From: Fructobacillus tropaeoli
Lineage (GTDB): Bacteria > Bacillota > Bacilli > Lactobacillales > Lactobacillaceae
DNA: 64,000 nt
Direction: 5' to 3'
NCBI RefSeq assembly: GCF_001047135.2
Contig: NZ_DF968079.1
Location: forward strand, 176,663-240,662
Below are positions 18,466 to 27,847 of the stretch, piece by piece; the first letter of the stretch is position 1; every line of letters starts with the position of its first letter. The translations under genes were made by a program, and so were the position numbers. The notes beneath the pieces were generated by a model. The model made no database searches and had not been told where the DNA came from. It was given only the letters and a program-made list of their open reading frames with translations.

Positions 18466-19425
18466 TTAGTCTCTTTCCTGTTCAACGTAATTTGGCGCTT
18501 TTTTAGTGATTTCCACATCATGAGGATGTGATTCCTTCAAGCCGTTATCCGTGATTTGAACGAATTGTGCGGACTCTTTTAAATCAGCAACCGTATGTGA
18601 ACCAGTATACCCCATTCCGGCCCGTAAACCACCATCAATTTGGAAAACAGCGTCTTCAGCAACGTCTTCTTTGGCAAGGTAGTCAGAAACCATGACCAAA
18701 TCAGCACCACCAGCCAAGGCCTTAACAACATCACCGGAATAATGGATACCGCCCTGAGCGATAACGGTCTTATCCATTGGGTCTGCCACTTCAGCAATGC
18801 CCATCACAGTCGTCAAGAATGGGTAGTGAATGTCATCAGGCCAGTCAGAATGAACTGAACGGCCAGCAATCACGGCGTCGACACCCAAGTCGAAGAGTTC
18901 CTTAGCAACTGCTGGATCTTCGATAGTTCCAACGGCCAAAGTAACCCGGCCCAATGCTGCCTTCAAATCCTTGATTTCAGCGGCAATATCAGCCTTCAAA
19001 TCATCATTTAAGTAGAGGAACAAAGCAGAAACACCAGCGCCAACCAATGCTAATGCACGTTCCTTCACGTCAGCGGCCAACCAGATTTCAGCACCAACAG
19101 CCACGTGACCATCTTCAGTTACCAAAGTCTGTGGGTTCTTGTCCAAATCAACAGTTGCGGCACGCACAGCTTCAACGGCAGCCACTTGATCTGCAACAGC
19201 TTCACTAGCAGCAACCAAACCCAATCCACCAGATTGAGCCACAGCCAAAACGACTTCTTGTTGATCAGCAGCTGGATTAATTGCTGCAGCTGCCAACGGG
19301 TTATTCATAGCCAATGCGCCCAAATGCGTCTTCAAGTCGACCAAGTGTGGCAAAACATTTGAAGCTGCTGGGACCAAAAGGGTTTCGTCGTAACCCAAGC
19401 CGTGTCGTGTATTCATGTCAGTCAT
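18466..19425 (-). CDS. Degenerate IMP dehydrogenase paralogue without the catalytic cysteine loop
   Basis: 319 aa, collinear with the IMPDH/GMP-reductase TIM barrel. The N-terminus GLGYDETLLVPA corresponds to the usual GLTFDDVLLVPA. The C-terminus GLRAGMGYTGSHTVADL and KESHPHDVEITKKAPNY is almost canonical. Where IMPDH has GPGSICTTR this protein reads IAGRSVHSDWPDD, so the catalytic cysteine is gone. The mobile flap (VPEGIEGRV) and the CBS pair are also missing, so it cannot be a working dehydrogenase by itself. It is intact and co-transcribed between guaB and guaA. A regulatory or structural partner of GuaB is the most attractive idea, but unproven. Confidence 0.85.
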   Translation of the reverse strand: MTDMNTRHGLGYDETLLVPAASNVLPHLVDLKTHLGALAMNNPLAAAAINPAADQQEVVLAVAQSGGLGLVAASEAVADQVAAVEAVRAATVDLDKNPQTLVTEDGHVAVGAEIWLAADVKERALALVGAGVSALFLYLNDDLKADIAAEIKDLKAALGRVTLAVGTIEDPAVAKELFDLGVDAVIAGRSVHSDWPDDIHYPFLTTVMGIAEVADPMDKTVIAQGGIHYSGDVVKALAGGADLVMVSDYLAKEDVAEDAVFQIDGGLRAGMGYTGSHTVADLKESAQFVQITDNGLKESHPHDVEITKKAPNYVEQERD

Positions 19426-19460
19426 AATTTCTCCCGATCAAAAGTTTGTGTTCGTAAAAA

Positions 19461-20573
19461 TTACAAAGAAGCCTGGTAGTCAAAGACGTCAGTGGTCTTC
19501 TCAACGTTTTCGGCTTGGTCAATGGCTTCTTGCACATTGTGCACGCCCATTTCGGCCATTTCCTTGCGCAAGTGGTCCAAGATTGGCATCAAAATATCAG
19601 CCAAAGTGCCCTTGTAGGCAACTCGTGCTTCAATTCCTTCTGGCACCATCTTCTTGGCTTCGTTAACTTCACCTTGGAAGTAGCGGTCCTTTGAACCATT
19701 TTCCATGGCAGCAATGGAACCCATGCCACGGTAGAACTTAAACTTCTGGCCGTTATCTTCAAAGACTTCCCCAGGAGTTTCCTTTGTGCCTGAGAACATT
19801 GAACCGAGCATCACGGCGTTGCCACCCATGGCGATTGCCTTCATGATGTCATCAGGCGTCTTAGCACCACCATCAGCAATGATTGCCTTGCCACGGCGCT
19901 TAGCTTCCTTAGCAGCATCGCGAATGGCAGACAACTGTGGTACGCCGATTCCGGCAACAACACGTGTTGTACAGATAGATCCAGGTCCAATTCCAACCTT
20001 GACGACATCAGCACCAGCATCGTACAAATCAGAAGCAGCGCCTTCAGTGGCAATGTTACCAGCAATGATGTTGACGTCAGGGAAAGCATCCTTGACCTCG
20101 CGCACCTTACGCAAAACACCTTCTGATTGGCCGTGAGCAGAATCCAAGATAATAGCATCGGCACCGGCATCAACCATTGCACCAGCACGGTCGACCGTGT
20201 CATTGGTTACCCCAACGGCACCGGCAACAATCAAGCGACCCTTGGCATCCAAAGCTGCGTTAGGGAATTGATTCAAATCAACCTGGTGTTCCTTCACCTT
20301 CTTGATTTCACCTGCTTGGTCAGCAATCGTCATATTCTTATGAACAACGCCCAAGCCACCAAACTGTGCCAGGGTAATGGCAAAATTCGCTTCTGTGACA
20401 GTATCCATTGCGGCTGATAGCAAAGGAATCTTCAGCTTGAGCGTAGGCGTCAATTCCGTTTCCAAAGAAACGGCATCAACTGAAATTTCGTCTTGTTTTG
20501 GGGCGACCATTTTCATATCGTCAAAGGTCAAACCCATTGGGACGAACTTATTTTTAATCTTAAATTCTGCCAT
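19461..20573 (-). CDS. guaB: IMP dehydrogenase lacking the CBS (Bateman) domain
   Basis: Oxidises IMP to XMP with NAD. About 370 aa against roughly 490 for full-length IMPDH. The barrel runs straight through where the CBS pair is usually inserted. Functional elements are GLTFDDMKMVAP, LDSAHGQSEGVL, the K+/cysteine loop GIGPGSICTTR (Cys near residue 201), FYRGMGSIAAM and the flap MVPEGIEARVAYKG. Beyond the flap the canonical GLRSGMGYTG...ESHPHDV tail is replaced by a divergent helical end. The ATG at 20573 has RBS GAGGAG; the open frame continues 34 codons upstream into the riboswitch terminator and is not coding. Confidence 0.94.
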   Translation of the reverse strand: MAEFKIKNKFVPMGLTFDDMKMVAPKQDEISVDAVSLETELTPTLKLKIPLLSAAMDTVTEANFAITLAQFGGLGVVHKNMTIADQAGEIKKVKEHQVDLNQFPNAALDAKGRLIVAGAVGVTNDTVDRAGAMVDAGADAIILDSAHGQSEGVLRKVREVKDAFPDVNIIAGNIATEGAASDLYDAGADVVKVGIGPGSICTTRVVAGIGVPQLSAIRDAAKEAKRRGKAIIADGGAKTPDDIMKAIAMGGNAVMLGSMFSGTKETPGEVFEDNGQKFKFYRGMGSIAAMENGSKDRYFQGEVNEAKKMVPEGIEARVAYKGTLADILMPILDHLRKEMAEMGVHNVQEAIDQAENVEKTTDVFDYQASL

Positions 20574-20607
20574 GATTCTCCTCACCATCCTGCTTACAAT
20601 ATAGACC

Positions 20608-20651
20608 AAAAAAGAGCACTTTGCAGCTACCACAGCTCCGCAAAATGCTCC
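20608..20651 (-). terminator. Riboswitch-controlled terminator upstream of guaB
   Basis: Minus-strand GAGCATTTTGCGGAGCT / AGCTGCAAAGTGCTC, long stem with one bulged region, followed by TTTTTT. It lies 24 bases after the purine aptamer and 35 bases before the guaB start: the expression platform. Confidence 0.9.
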
Positions 20652-20674
20652 GTCAAAAAAACCTTTGATTCGCA

Positions 20675-20744
20675 TTCACGGATAGTCACGACTTTTGGGG
20701 CGCGGTAGAGACTGCTGGCCATTTTCCAGCGATATATCTGTAAA
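20675..20744 (-). promoter_or_regulatory. Guanine-type purine riboswitch aptamer
   Basis: The minus strand gives P1 arms TTTACAGATA and TATCCGTGAA, then P2 CGCTGG...CCAGCAG with loop AAAATGG, the invariant J2/3 GTCTCTACC, and P3. The core GACTATC after P3 has C at the purine-pairing position (the C/U74 equivalent), which predicts guanine or hypoxanthine rather than adenine. It precedes a terminator, so high guanine should switch off guaB, the IMPDH-like gene and guaA. Confidence 0.95.
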
Positions 20745-20767
20745 TTTCTCTTAAATTATTATTGATA

Positions 20768-20796
20768 ATTGTACTCGGTTTTTTCTCATTTAGCAA
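20768..20796 (-). promoter_or_regulatory. Sigma-A promoter of the gua operon
   Basis: Minus-strand TTGCTA (20791-20796) and TACAAT (20768-20773) separated by 17 bases, placing transcription start shortly before the riboswitch P1. Confidence 0.75.
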
Positions 20797-20820
20797 TAAA
20801 AATTCCCGAACATTAAATTA

Positions 20821-20851
20821 TAAAAAGATGAGAATTTAATCCTCATCTTTT
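20821..20851 (-). terminator. Terminator overlapping the end of yitT
   Basis: Minus-strand AAAAGATGAG / CTCATCTTTTT. The left arm encodes the last residues of the YitT-family protein, so stop codon and terminator are nested. Confidence 0.8.
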
Positions 20852-21810
20852 AGTTGATCCAACTGGTCAGCCAACTGTTGTTCAGCCTCCAATTGGGCGT
20901 CAATCGTGACCGCCTTTGGTCCCATTGACTTCTTCATTTGTAATTGCCGGTCGGCATCCCAAAACTCGCCTGCAACGGAAACCGTTGACAAGAAGTTAAT
21001 AAAAGCCTTTGGGTCGACCTGGCGAACCGTTTCCTGCATTTCAAACAGTTCAAAACGGGATAGCACCATCATCAACGTTGTTGACTCCCGCTTCGTATAA
21101 GCCCCTTCTGATGGCAGAATGGTAATGCCACGGATCAAGTCACGGTGCAAAGCATCGATGACTTCCGGTCCCCGACTCGTCACAATCAAAGCCGTTAGCT
21201 TTTGGTAACCAGTATAAATGGCATCGATTACCCGTCCGGTTGCGTAAATCCCAATCAAAGTGTACAAAGCATTTTGCCAACCAATAAAGGAACCAGCAAT
21301 CAACACAATCACAAAGTTAACTGCGTTATTAAAGGCACCAATTGATTTTCCAGTTCGCTTTTGCACAACCATCGAAATAATATCAAAGCCACCCGTTGAA
21401 AAACCATAGCGCAGAGCAATTCCAACAGAAGAACCAACCAGCAGACCACCAAAGAGTGAGGCCAGCAATGGCTGAGTCGTGAAAGGATGGACTGGCACGA
21501 AAATCAAAGCCAATGCTACCACCATCGCGTTGATAAAGGATAGAATAGTAAACTTACCACCAATTAATTTCCAACCCATAATTCCAATTGGAATATTGAA
21601 AATCAGAAAGAACAGTCCGGTTGGAATCCGTAAATGCCAAGCATCAAAGACCAACAGGGAAAGCAATTGCGAAATTCCATTAATTCCAACAGAAAAAATA
21701 CTATTGGGGATTAAGAAATAATTCAATCCAAAAACCTGTAGTCCAACGGAGATTACGAAAACAGCGCTTGTCAGCGCGACCTTACGCCAAGATTTTGTTA
21801 AAGCTTGCAT
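20836..21810 (-). CDS. YitT family membrane protein (DUF161/DUF2179)
   Basis: About 324 aa. Five to six transmembrane helices occupy residues 8-190, with the Gly-rich family segment LLVGSSVGIALRYGFSTGGFDII. A cytosolic DUF2179 domain follows from about residue 215 (LTALIVTSRGPEVIDAL and RESTTLMMVLSR), then a charged Gln-rich tail. Function of the family is unknown; the C-terminal domain resembles PII-like small-molecule sensors. The ATG at 21810 has RBS GAGAGG; an upstream ATG at 21843 adds 11 residues without a better signal. Monocistronic. Confidence 0.88.
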   Translation of the reverse strand: MQALTKSWRKVALTSAVFVISVGLQVFGLNYFLIPNSIFSVGINGISQLLSLLVFDAWHLRIPTGLFFLIFNIPIGIMGWKLIGGKFTILSFINAMVVALALIFVPVHPFTTQPLLASLFGGLLVGSSVGIALRYGFSTGGFDIISMVVQKRTGKSIGAFNNAVNFVIVLIAGSFIGWQNALYTLIGIYATGRVIDAIYTGYQKLTALIVTSRGPEVIDALHRDLIRGITILPSEGAYTKRESTTLMMVLSRFELFEMQETVRQVDPKAFINFLSTVSVAGEFWDADRQLQMKKSMGPKAVTIDAQLEAEQQLADQLDQLKDED

Positions 21811-21948
21811 GGCGAGCCTCTCTTTCAAAAAAGAATTTATCACTGTCTCTCATAATATCATAGAAAGCCTGTATCTTCAGCCTGGTAGCCAACATTTCCC
21901 AAACAAAAGAAAAGAAAACAAAAACCACGATAGATTGATTCTTGATAC

Positions 21949-21974
21949 AAAAAAGCCAGACATTTGTCTGGCTA
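21949..21974 (-). terminator. Terminator of the MurJ-like flippase gene
   Basis: Minus-strand AGCCAGAC-AAAT-GTCTGGCT followed by TTTTT, twelve bases after the stop at 21987. Confidence 0.92.
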
Positions 21975-21986
21975 AGAATTCAATCA

Positions 21987-24140
21987 TTATTTGGTTTTTT
22001 CTGGCTCGTGGCCACGGTCTAGAACCTGATTTAACAGGCCAAAACAGCGATATAAGACCAGCAAAACGACAAGTCCGCCAATCACCCCTAAAGCAGTTGC
22101 TAAGCCGGCACCAACCTTTGTTGCAGTCGTCAGCAAGAAAGTCTTTGAGACCCAAGTTAACAAAAAGGCAACGATGGCCATTACGGCTGCTGATAGGTAG
22201 GTCTTTAGCAAGGTATCTTGGATGGTTCTCATCGAAACTTGGTAATGCTCCTTCAGATACTTCATCATCAGATATAGCGACCAACCTAAACCAAGGGCGG
22301 TAGCAATCAAAGCCCCCATCCCCTGGAAGAGGTAAATCAATGGTGCCTGAATCACAATCTTAATTAACAAGCCATAACCAAAGGCCCGCATCACTTCTTT
22401 ACCGTGTGACAAGGCCTGTAAGACAAAGGCCAACAACATAAAGAAGGACATAATAATCGTCAAAACAGCTGAGAATTGGAGCAAGTAAATCCCAGCTTGG
22501 ACCGTTTGATCAATTGGATAGAAGAATCGGTACAAAGGATCTGAAACAGCGTACATACCAAGCGCAGATGGCACCAAGACTAAGGAGGTCAATCGCAAGA
22601 CGGCAATTAACTGTTCCTTCAAGGCCCCCATTTGCTTAGCCGCTTTCTTGGCTGCCAAGATTGGCAAGGCCGTTGCCGCAATACTTGTGGCGAAAGAAAT
22701 GACAATCATCACCAATTTATTTGGATTGGCCGAGAACAAGGCAAAATCAATCTGTAACTGACTAAGGTTCGTATGGAAAAAGGCCTTCATCAATGGGAAG
22801 AAAGTATACTGGTCAACGAACAAGAACAAATTCGTTGACGAACCAATAACGACAAAGGGCCATGATTCCTTCAAAATATTGATGACCATCGATAGTGCTT
22901 TTGACCTGGTTGGCTGATTTTTTTGTCCTTGACTGTCATCTTGTTGATGACGACGGTGCAAAGGTTGGTCAGTAGCTGTTTGATTTTCAGCGACTACTTG
23001 CTGGTTCGCAGCACTCATTTGTGCCAAAGCGGCTTGCTCGTCCGGCACGCCGGCAACTGGGTGAATCAACCGCGCATAGCGCACCCAGCCATAGCCCAAG
23101 ACGGCCAATGAGAAGAGCGCCCCGATAAAGGCGGCAAATGTTGACTGGACAACGGCCCCAGTCCAATTACTGCTGTCATGGCTTAAGACAATCCAAGTGG
23201 CTAACAACAAGTAAATCACACGACCAACCTGTTCCCAAATATCAGACAAGGCTGAAATGTGCATTAATTGGTGTCCCTGGAAGATTCCACGAACCATCGA
23301 CATCACTGGGAAGACCAAGACAGCCGGTGCCAAAGAATGCAGAACTGGGACGACCTGGGCATTGCCGTTCGATAAGAGCGGCGCTGCAACGTACAACAAG
23401 GTCGAAAAGATAATCCCAAGCACTACCCCAATCTGTAGTGATCGTTTGGTAAGGGCCCATAAACCATTCTGGTCCTTTTTAGCAATCAGTTGGGCCATTA
23501 CCTTGGAAATGGCTGATGGAAAACCAAAGGTAGCAATTGAAAGTAAAATCGCATAGATATTATACCCTTGCGAAAAGAGGGCATTTCCCTGGTTGGCTGC
23601 CTTACCAAGCATGGCCAACCACGGCAGGATATAAACTGCTCCTAAGAGGCGAGAAACAATGTTTCCCAAGGATAACCAAAAGGACCCGCGGACCAAGGCA
23701 CTATTTCCGCCACCCTGACTTTGGTCAAGAGCCTGCTCATCACTGGCAGACCGCCCCAACGAAGCCACTGTTTGGTCTGCCAAAGCTGTTACGTCATCAA
23801 CTGGCTGACCATCATTGCCATCTTTTTGGTTGACCGACTGCTTTGACCGGCGCTGAAAGAAGGCTAATTTTTTAGTTGTTACTGCTGGTTGTTCTACTTT
23901 GATTTCGGATTCAGACAATGGTTTTGGATCACCTTTCGAATCGCCATTATTCAAATTCTGTTTTCGTCGCTGCGACCGTTTTGGCCAAAAAGCGACAATT
24001 TTTTCTTGCTTGGTTTTAGGGCGAAGGTTTTGCTCTAACTTGGCGAGCAACTCGTCAGCCGTTAGATGTTGGTCATCAAGCGGCGCCTGGTCTTTTTTTT
24101 CTTGACCACCCTCTTGTTCGTTATAAAAATCCTGGGTCAT
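21987..24140 (-). CDS. Lipid flippase of the MOP superfamily (SpoVB/MurJ-like)
   Basis: 717 aa. The first ~150 residues are hydrophilic, charged and low in complexity (QEKKDQ, KRSQRRKQN, Lys/Asp/Gln-rich), most likely a cytosolic disordered extension. From about residue 150 a 14-helix MATE-like membrane domain follows. It has the typical opening GSFWLSLGNIVSRLLGAVYILPWL and FGFPSAISKVMAQLIAK. A second hydrophilic insert lies near residues 365-405. The SpoVB/YtgP group includes lipid II flippases and polysaccharide repeat-unit exporters. With no capsule genes nearby, a peptidoglycan-precursor role is the better guess. Downstream of leuS by about 110 bases. Confidence 0.85.
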   Translation of the reverse strand: MTQDFYNEQEGGQEKKDQAPLDDQHLTADELLAKLEQNLRPKTKQEKIVAFWPKRSQRRKQNLNNGDSKGDPKPLSESEIKVEQPAVTTKKLAFFQRRSKQSVNQKDGNDGQPVDDVTALADQTVASLGRSASDEQALDQSQGGGNSALVRGSFWLSLGNIVSRLLGAVYILPWLAMLGKAANQGNALFSQGYNIYAILLSIATFGFPSAISKVMAQLIAKKDQNGLWALTKRSLQIGVVLGIIFSTLLYVAAPLLSNGNAQVVPVLHSLAPAVLVFPVMSMVRGIFQGHQLMHISALSDIWEQVGRVIYLLLATWIVLSHDSSNWTGAVVQSTFAAFIGALFSLAVLGYGWVRYARLIHPVAGVPDEQAALAQMSAANQQVVAENQTATDQPLHRRHQQDDSQGQKNQPTRSKALSMVINILKESWPFVVIGSSTNLFLFVDQYTFFPLMKAFFHTNLSQLQIDFALFSANPNKLVMIVISFATSIAATALPILAAKKAAKQMGALKEQLIAVLRLTSLVLVPSALGMYAVSDPLYRFFYPIDQTVQAGIYLLQFSAVLTIIMSFFMLLAFVLQALSHGKEVMRAFGYGLLIKIVIQAPLIYLFQGMGALIATALGLGWSLYLMMKYLKEHYQVSMRTIQDTLLKTYLSAAVMAIVAFLLTWVSKTFLLTTATKVGAGLATALGVIGGLVVLLVLYRCFGLLNQVLDRGHEPEKTK

Positions 24141-24254
24141 ACCTGTATCACCTTTAATATGTATCCCATTAGGAAGGAAAATCCGTCTTCCTAACGGGCT
24201 ATTCTTGGATTGTTTCGATTAAATCAGCTAAACACCAAGATAACACGTTCGCTC

Positions 24255-26687
24255 TTACTTCGCAACAATATTAACGAACTTACCTGGAATGGCAATAATT
24301 TTTTTGATTTCCAAGCCATCCAAGTTCTTTTGAACCTTTTCATCAGCCTTTGCTGCTGCAATCAAATCGTCCTGACTGGCATCAGCTGGTAAGACCTGCT
24401 TTGAACGGACCTTGCCGTTCACCTGGAAGATGATTTCCTTTGTATCATCGACCAAGGCTTCTTCATCATAAGTTGGCCAGGCAACATAAGTGATGGATTC
24501 CTTTGAACCCGTCAACTTTTGCCACAATTCTTCGGCCAAGTGTGGTGCAAACGGTGCTAACATTTGCACAAAGCCTTCCATGTAAGCAGCTGGAAGCTTG
24601 TCTTCCTTGTAAGCATCATTGACAAAGACCATCAACGTTGAGATGGCAGTGTTGAAATGCATGTTTTCCAAGTCTTCCGTGACCTTCTTGACCGTCAAGT
24701 TGTATTCCTTCTTGAGCGTGTCATCGGCCTTATCCGTCAACTTGTCCGTTACAGAACCATCTTCATTGATGAGCAAGCGCCAAACACGGTCTAACCAACG
24801 ACGAGATCCTGTCACCCCTTCCTCAGACCATGGCTTGTTCTGAGTCAATGGGCCCATAAACATTTCATAAATTCGAAGCGTGTCAGCACCATATTCGTTG
24901 ACGATATCATCCGGGTTGACCACGTTGCCCTTCGACTTTGACATCTTTTCGTGGTTAGCACCCAAAATCATTCCTTGGTTAACCAACTTTTGGAATGGTT
25001 CCTTTTCCTTCACCACGCCAAGGTCATACAAGACCTTGTTCCAGAAACGAGCATACAAGAGGTGCAAAACCGCGTGTTCTGCTCCACCGACGTACAAGTC
25101 GACGTTCTTCCAGTAAGCTAATTTCTCAGGATCGGCCAAAGCCTCGCCATTCTTCGCATCGATATAGCGTAAGAAGTACCATGATGATCCAGCCCACTGT
25201 GGCATAGTATTAGTTTCGCGACGGCCCTTCATGCCATCTGCACGAGTGACTTCCAGCCAGTCCTTGGCATTGGCCAATGGTGATTCACCAGTACCAGAAG
25301 GCTTCAATTGCTCTTCTGTCATTTCTGGCAAACGTAATGGCAATTCATCCTCTGGGACCAACGTCTGCGTGCCATCTTCCCAATGGATAACAGGAATTGG
25401 TTCACCCCAGTAACGCTGGCGAGAGAAAATCCAATCACGCAAGCGGTAGTTGACCTTCTTTTCACCGGCACCATTTTCTTCCAACCAAGCAATCATCTTG
25501 TCGATGGCCTCTTGCTTGCCCAAGCCATCTACGAAGCCTGAGTTAATGTGAACGCCCTCGCCACTATAAGCTTCCTTGTCAATGTCGCCACCTTCGATAA
25601 CTGGCGTAATGCGCAAGTCGAACTTCTTAGCAAAGTCGTAATCACGCTGATCGTGCGCTGGCACACCCATCACGGCTCCGGTTCCATAAGAAGCCAAGAC
25701 ATAGTCGGCAATCCAGATTGGCAACAATTCACCGTTAACTGGGTTCTTTGCATAAGCCCCAGTGAAGACCCCTGACTTATCCTTATTCAAATCAGTTCGC
25801 TCCAAGTCAGACTTAGTGGCGATTTCTTCTTGATAAGCTGCCACAGCCGCCTTTTGATCAGCAGTGGTGATTTGATCAACCAAATCATGTTCTGGTGACA
25901 AAACCAGGTAAGAAGCACCAAACAACGTATCTGGACGCGTTGAGAAGACCTCAATCTTTTTACCATCATGGCCTTCGACCGCAAAGCGAATAGAGGCACC
26001 GACTGAGCGGCCAATCCAATGACGCTGCTGCTCCTTAATTGCTTCAGGCCAGTCTAAATCATCCAAGTCGTCAATCAAGCGGTCCGCATAGGCCGTAATC
26101 TTCAAAACCCATTGCTTCATTGGCTTGCGGTAAACAGGGTAACCCCCACGTTCCGTCTTGCCGTTAATCACTTCTTCGTTGGCAACAACCAAGCCACCAC
26201 CTGGAAAATCAGGAGCCCAGTTGACCATGATTTCATCTTCATAAGCCAAGCCCATTTCATAGAGCTTTTCAAAGATCCACTGCGTCCATTTGTAATAGCT
26301 AGGGTCAGTTGTCTTAATTTCACGGTTCCAGTCGTAAGAGAAGCCCAATGACTTCACTTGGTTCTTAAAAGTTTGAATGTTTTGGTCCGTAAAAGTTGCG
26401 GGGTTGTGACCCGTCTTCAAAGCATACTGTTCGGCTGGCAAACCAAAAGCATCCCAACCCATAGGATGCAAAACATTAAAGCCACGAGCGCGCTTAAAAC
26501 GCGATACGATATCCGTGGCCGTATACCCTTCTGGGTGACCAACATGTAATCCTTGACCAGATGGATATGGGAACATGTCTAAGGCATAAAACTTTTCCTT
26601 ATCTGATTTATCTGGTGCTGCAAAGGTTTGATCCTCATCCCAAAAATTTTGCCACTTCTTCTCAATTGTTTTATGATCGTATCCCAT
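24255..26687 (-). CDS. leuS: Leucyl-tRNA synthetase
   Basis: Class I aminoacyl-tRNA synthetase charging tRNA-Leu. 810 aa, full length. HIGH-type motif [12 protein letters not shown] near 41-51, CP1 editing domain in the 220-390 region (including the threonine-rich [20 protein letters not shown]), KMSKS in [19 protein letters not shown] near 575, then anticodon-binding and C-terminal domains. Transcription is governed by the T-box leader upstream. A 114-base gap without a strong terminator separates it from the flippase gene, so read-through is possible. Confidence 0.98.
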   Translation of the reverse strand: MGYDHKTIEKKWQNFWDEDQTFAAPDKSDKEKFYALDMFPYPSGQGLHVGHPEGYTATDIVSRFKRARGFNVLHPMGWDAFGLPAEQYALKTGHNPATFTDQNIQTFKNQVKSLGFSYDWNREIKTTDPSYYKWTQWIFEKLYEMGLAYEDEIMVNWAPDFPGGGLVVANEEVINGKTERGGYPVYRKPMKQWVLKITAYADRLIDDLDDLDWPEAIKEQQRHWIGRSVGASIRFAVEGHDGKKIEVFSTRPDTLFGASYLVLSPEHDLVDQITTADQKAAVAAYQEEIATKSDLERTDLNKDKSGVFTGAYAKNPVNGELLPIWIADYVLASYGTGAVMGVPAHDQRDYDFAKKFDLRITPVIEGGDIDKEAYSGEGVHINSGFVDGLGKQEAIDKMIAWLEENGAGEKKVNYRLRDWIFSRQRYWGEPIPVIHWEDGTQTLVPEDELPLRLPEMTEEQLKPSGTGESPLANAKDWLEVTRADGMKGRRETNTMPQWAGSSWYFLRYIDAKNGEALADPEKLAYWKNVDLYVGGAEHAVLHLLYARFWNKVLYDLGVVKEKEPFQKLVNQGMILGANHEKMSKSKGNVVNPDDIVNEYGADTLRIYEMFMGPLTQNKPWSEEGVTGSRRWLDRVWRLLINEDGSVTDKLTDKADDTLKKEYNLTVKKVTEDLENMHFNTAISTLMVFVNDAYKEDKLPAAYMEGFVQMLAPFAPHLAEELWQKLTGSKESITYVAWPTYDEEALVDDTKEIIFQVNGKVRSKQVLPADASQDDLIAAAKADEKVQKNLDGLEIKKIIAIPGKFVNIVAK

Positions 26688-26706
26688 TTTATTCCTCCAT
26701 CTACTA

Positions 26707-26950
26707 AAAAACGCCCCATGTTAAGCCACTTGGGCCTAACATAGGGCGATTATCATCGCGGTACCACCTACGTTTTGTTCAATTTTTTGAACCTCGAAGT
26801 TGCCTTAACGCAGCAAGACGTACCGACTACTCCACTTCACCGGTAGGGGTTTCAACCGAGTTCATGATCTTAGTTGGCAAGCTTCCAGCCCCGCTTACTT
26901 TCTGATGCTCCGCAATCACTACTATTGTTGAAAAGTACCTTTATTATAGC
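26707..26950 (-). promoter_or_regulatory. T-box riboswitch controlling leuS
   Basis: The minus strand carries a -10 TATAAT (26943-26948), then a Stem I region with the AGAAAGTA element. A specifier-loop candidate GAACTCGG contains the Leu codon CTC (complement of 26858-26860). Next comes the T-box sequence AGGTGGTACCGCG (about 26756-26768), and last a terminator with stem CGCCC(T)ATGTTA / TAACATGGGGCG plus T-tract (26707-26748). Uncharged tRNA-Leu should stabilise the antiterminator and allow leuS transcription. Confidence 0.95.
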
Positions 26951-27004
26951 ATAAATCAGTAAAAATTCGTATACTATAGATTAGAAAAGAAAAAGGATCT
27001 CGCG

Positions 27005-27529
27005 ATGCAAATTTCAAATCGACATTTTATTCAAAGTACACTTGAAGAAACGGTCGAACCTGGTAACCTCGTTGTGGATGGTGCTGCTGGTATCGGCTTA
27101 AACACACGCTTTCTATCGAGCCGTGTGGGCTCACAAGGCCAAGTTTTGACCTTTAGCGAAGAGAAAGAAAATGCGAATCAAATCGCTTCTTCTCTTTTTA
27201 TGGCTGGTTTACAAGACCGCGTTGACGTAATCAACGGCGTTTTGACACAAGACAAGCTGCAAGCACAAATTGGTAAAGTTTCAAAGCTTGACCTCGCCAT
27301 TCTTGACTACGGCTCTGACACCGGTACTTCCCTTCCTAACCGAGAAACGCTTAACGAACAAATCACCCTTCTTTGGGACCACCTGAAAGATGACGGTCTC
27401 TTGATTGTCAACTTAACCCGTAACCAACAGGCAGCCAACTTTGACGTCTCCATTACAAATGATACGGATAAGGCTAGCTACCAAACTCATTCTGATTTAA
27501 CCTATTTGATTGAACGCAAAGACGATTAG
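27005..27529 (+). CDS. mnmM: SAM-dependent methyltransferase, MnmM (YtqB) type
   Basis: 174 aa, Rossmann class I methyltransferase. Motif I is VVDGAAGIGLNTRFLSSRV near residues 24-42, followed by an acidic strand end VLTFSEEKENA, then LDLAILDYGSDTGTSLPNRE (motif IV region) and a final LLIVNLTRNQQ strand. This pattern fits YtqB/MnmM, which methylates nm5s2U34 to mnm5s2U34 in tRNA, and which in several Firmicutes sits near leuS. Divergent from leuS, sharing a short promoter region. RBS AAAAGGAT. An rRNA methyltransferase annotation is the main alternative. Confidence 0.8.
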   Translation: MQISNRHFIQSTLEETVEPGNLVVDGAAGIGLNTRFLSSRVGSQGQVLTFSEEKENANQIASSLFMAGLQDRVDVINGVLTQDKLQAQIGKVSKLDLAILDYGSDTGTSLPNRETLNEQITLLWDHLKDDGLLIVNLTRNQQAANFDVSITNDTDKASYQTHSDLTYLIERKDD

Positions 27530-27593
27530 TCCCAACATATCAACTCGTAAAATGGTATAATAGCGCCAATCAACAAAAACGGAGGCAAAATTC

Positions 27594-27725
27594 ATGGGAC
27601 GAATTGTCAACCAAGAAGAGCACATTAACACACCCTTAGAAGACCTCATCGACCTACCCATTCTTGATAGCAAGCAAGATAAGGAAGCTCGCGATAAGGC
27701 TTTGGGTATTAAAAAAGACAAATAA
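27594..27725 (+). CDS. Small acidic/basic 43-aa protein, unknown
   Basis: A short open frame with strong translation signals: RBS ACGGAGG seven bases before the ATG, and a -10 TATAAT at 27556-27561. The peptide starts MGRIVNQEEHINTPLEDLID and ends in a Lys-rich tail (ALGIKKDK); no hydrophobic helix is present. It is followed at once by a strong terminator. Similar short hypothetical proteins exist in lactobacilli and streptococci, but I cannot name a function. Promoter, RBS and terminator together argue that it is a real gene. Confidence 0.7.
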   Translation: MGRIVNQEEHINTPLEDLIDLPILDSKQDKEARDKALGIKKDK

Positions 27726-27730
27726 AGCTT

Positions 27731-27779
27731 AAAAAAGCCCGCTGGCTGTTCAGTAATCACTGACAGTCGCGGGTTTTTA
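27731..27779 (+). terminator. Terminator of the 43-aa gene
   Basis: Outer stem CCCGC/GCGGG, inner stem CTGTTCAGT/ACTGACAG, then TTTTT. Outer A/T flanks make it active mainly on the plus strand. Confidence 0.85.
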
Positions 27780-27807
27780 GTTTAAATCGAGCAATTTTAA
27801 GCAAAAG

Positions 27808-27833
27808 AAAAAGCCCACAAAAGTGGACTTTTT
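27808..27833 (-). terminator. Terminator of tuf
   Basis: Minus-strand GTCCAC-TTTT-GTGGGC followed by a T-rich tract, 15 bases after the tuf stop. Confidence 0.85.
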
Positions 27834-27847
27834 GAAGAGATAATAAA

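Noticed and set aside
20574-20675. N-terminal extension of guaB by 34 codons
   Set aside because: The stretch is the riboswitch terminator; the ATG at 20573 has a proper RBS.
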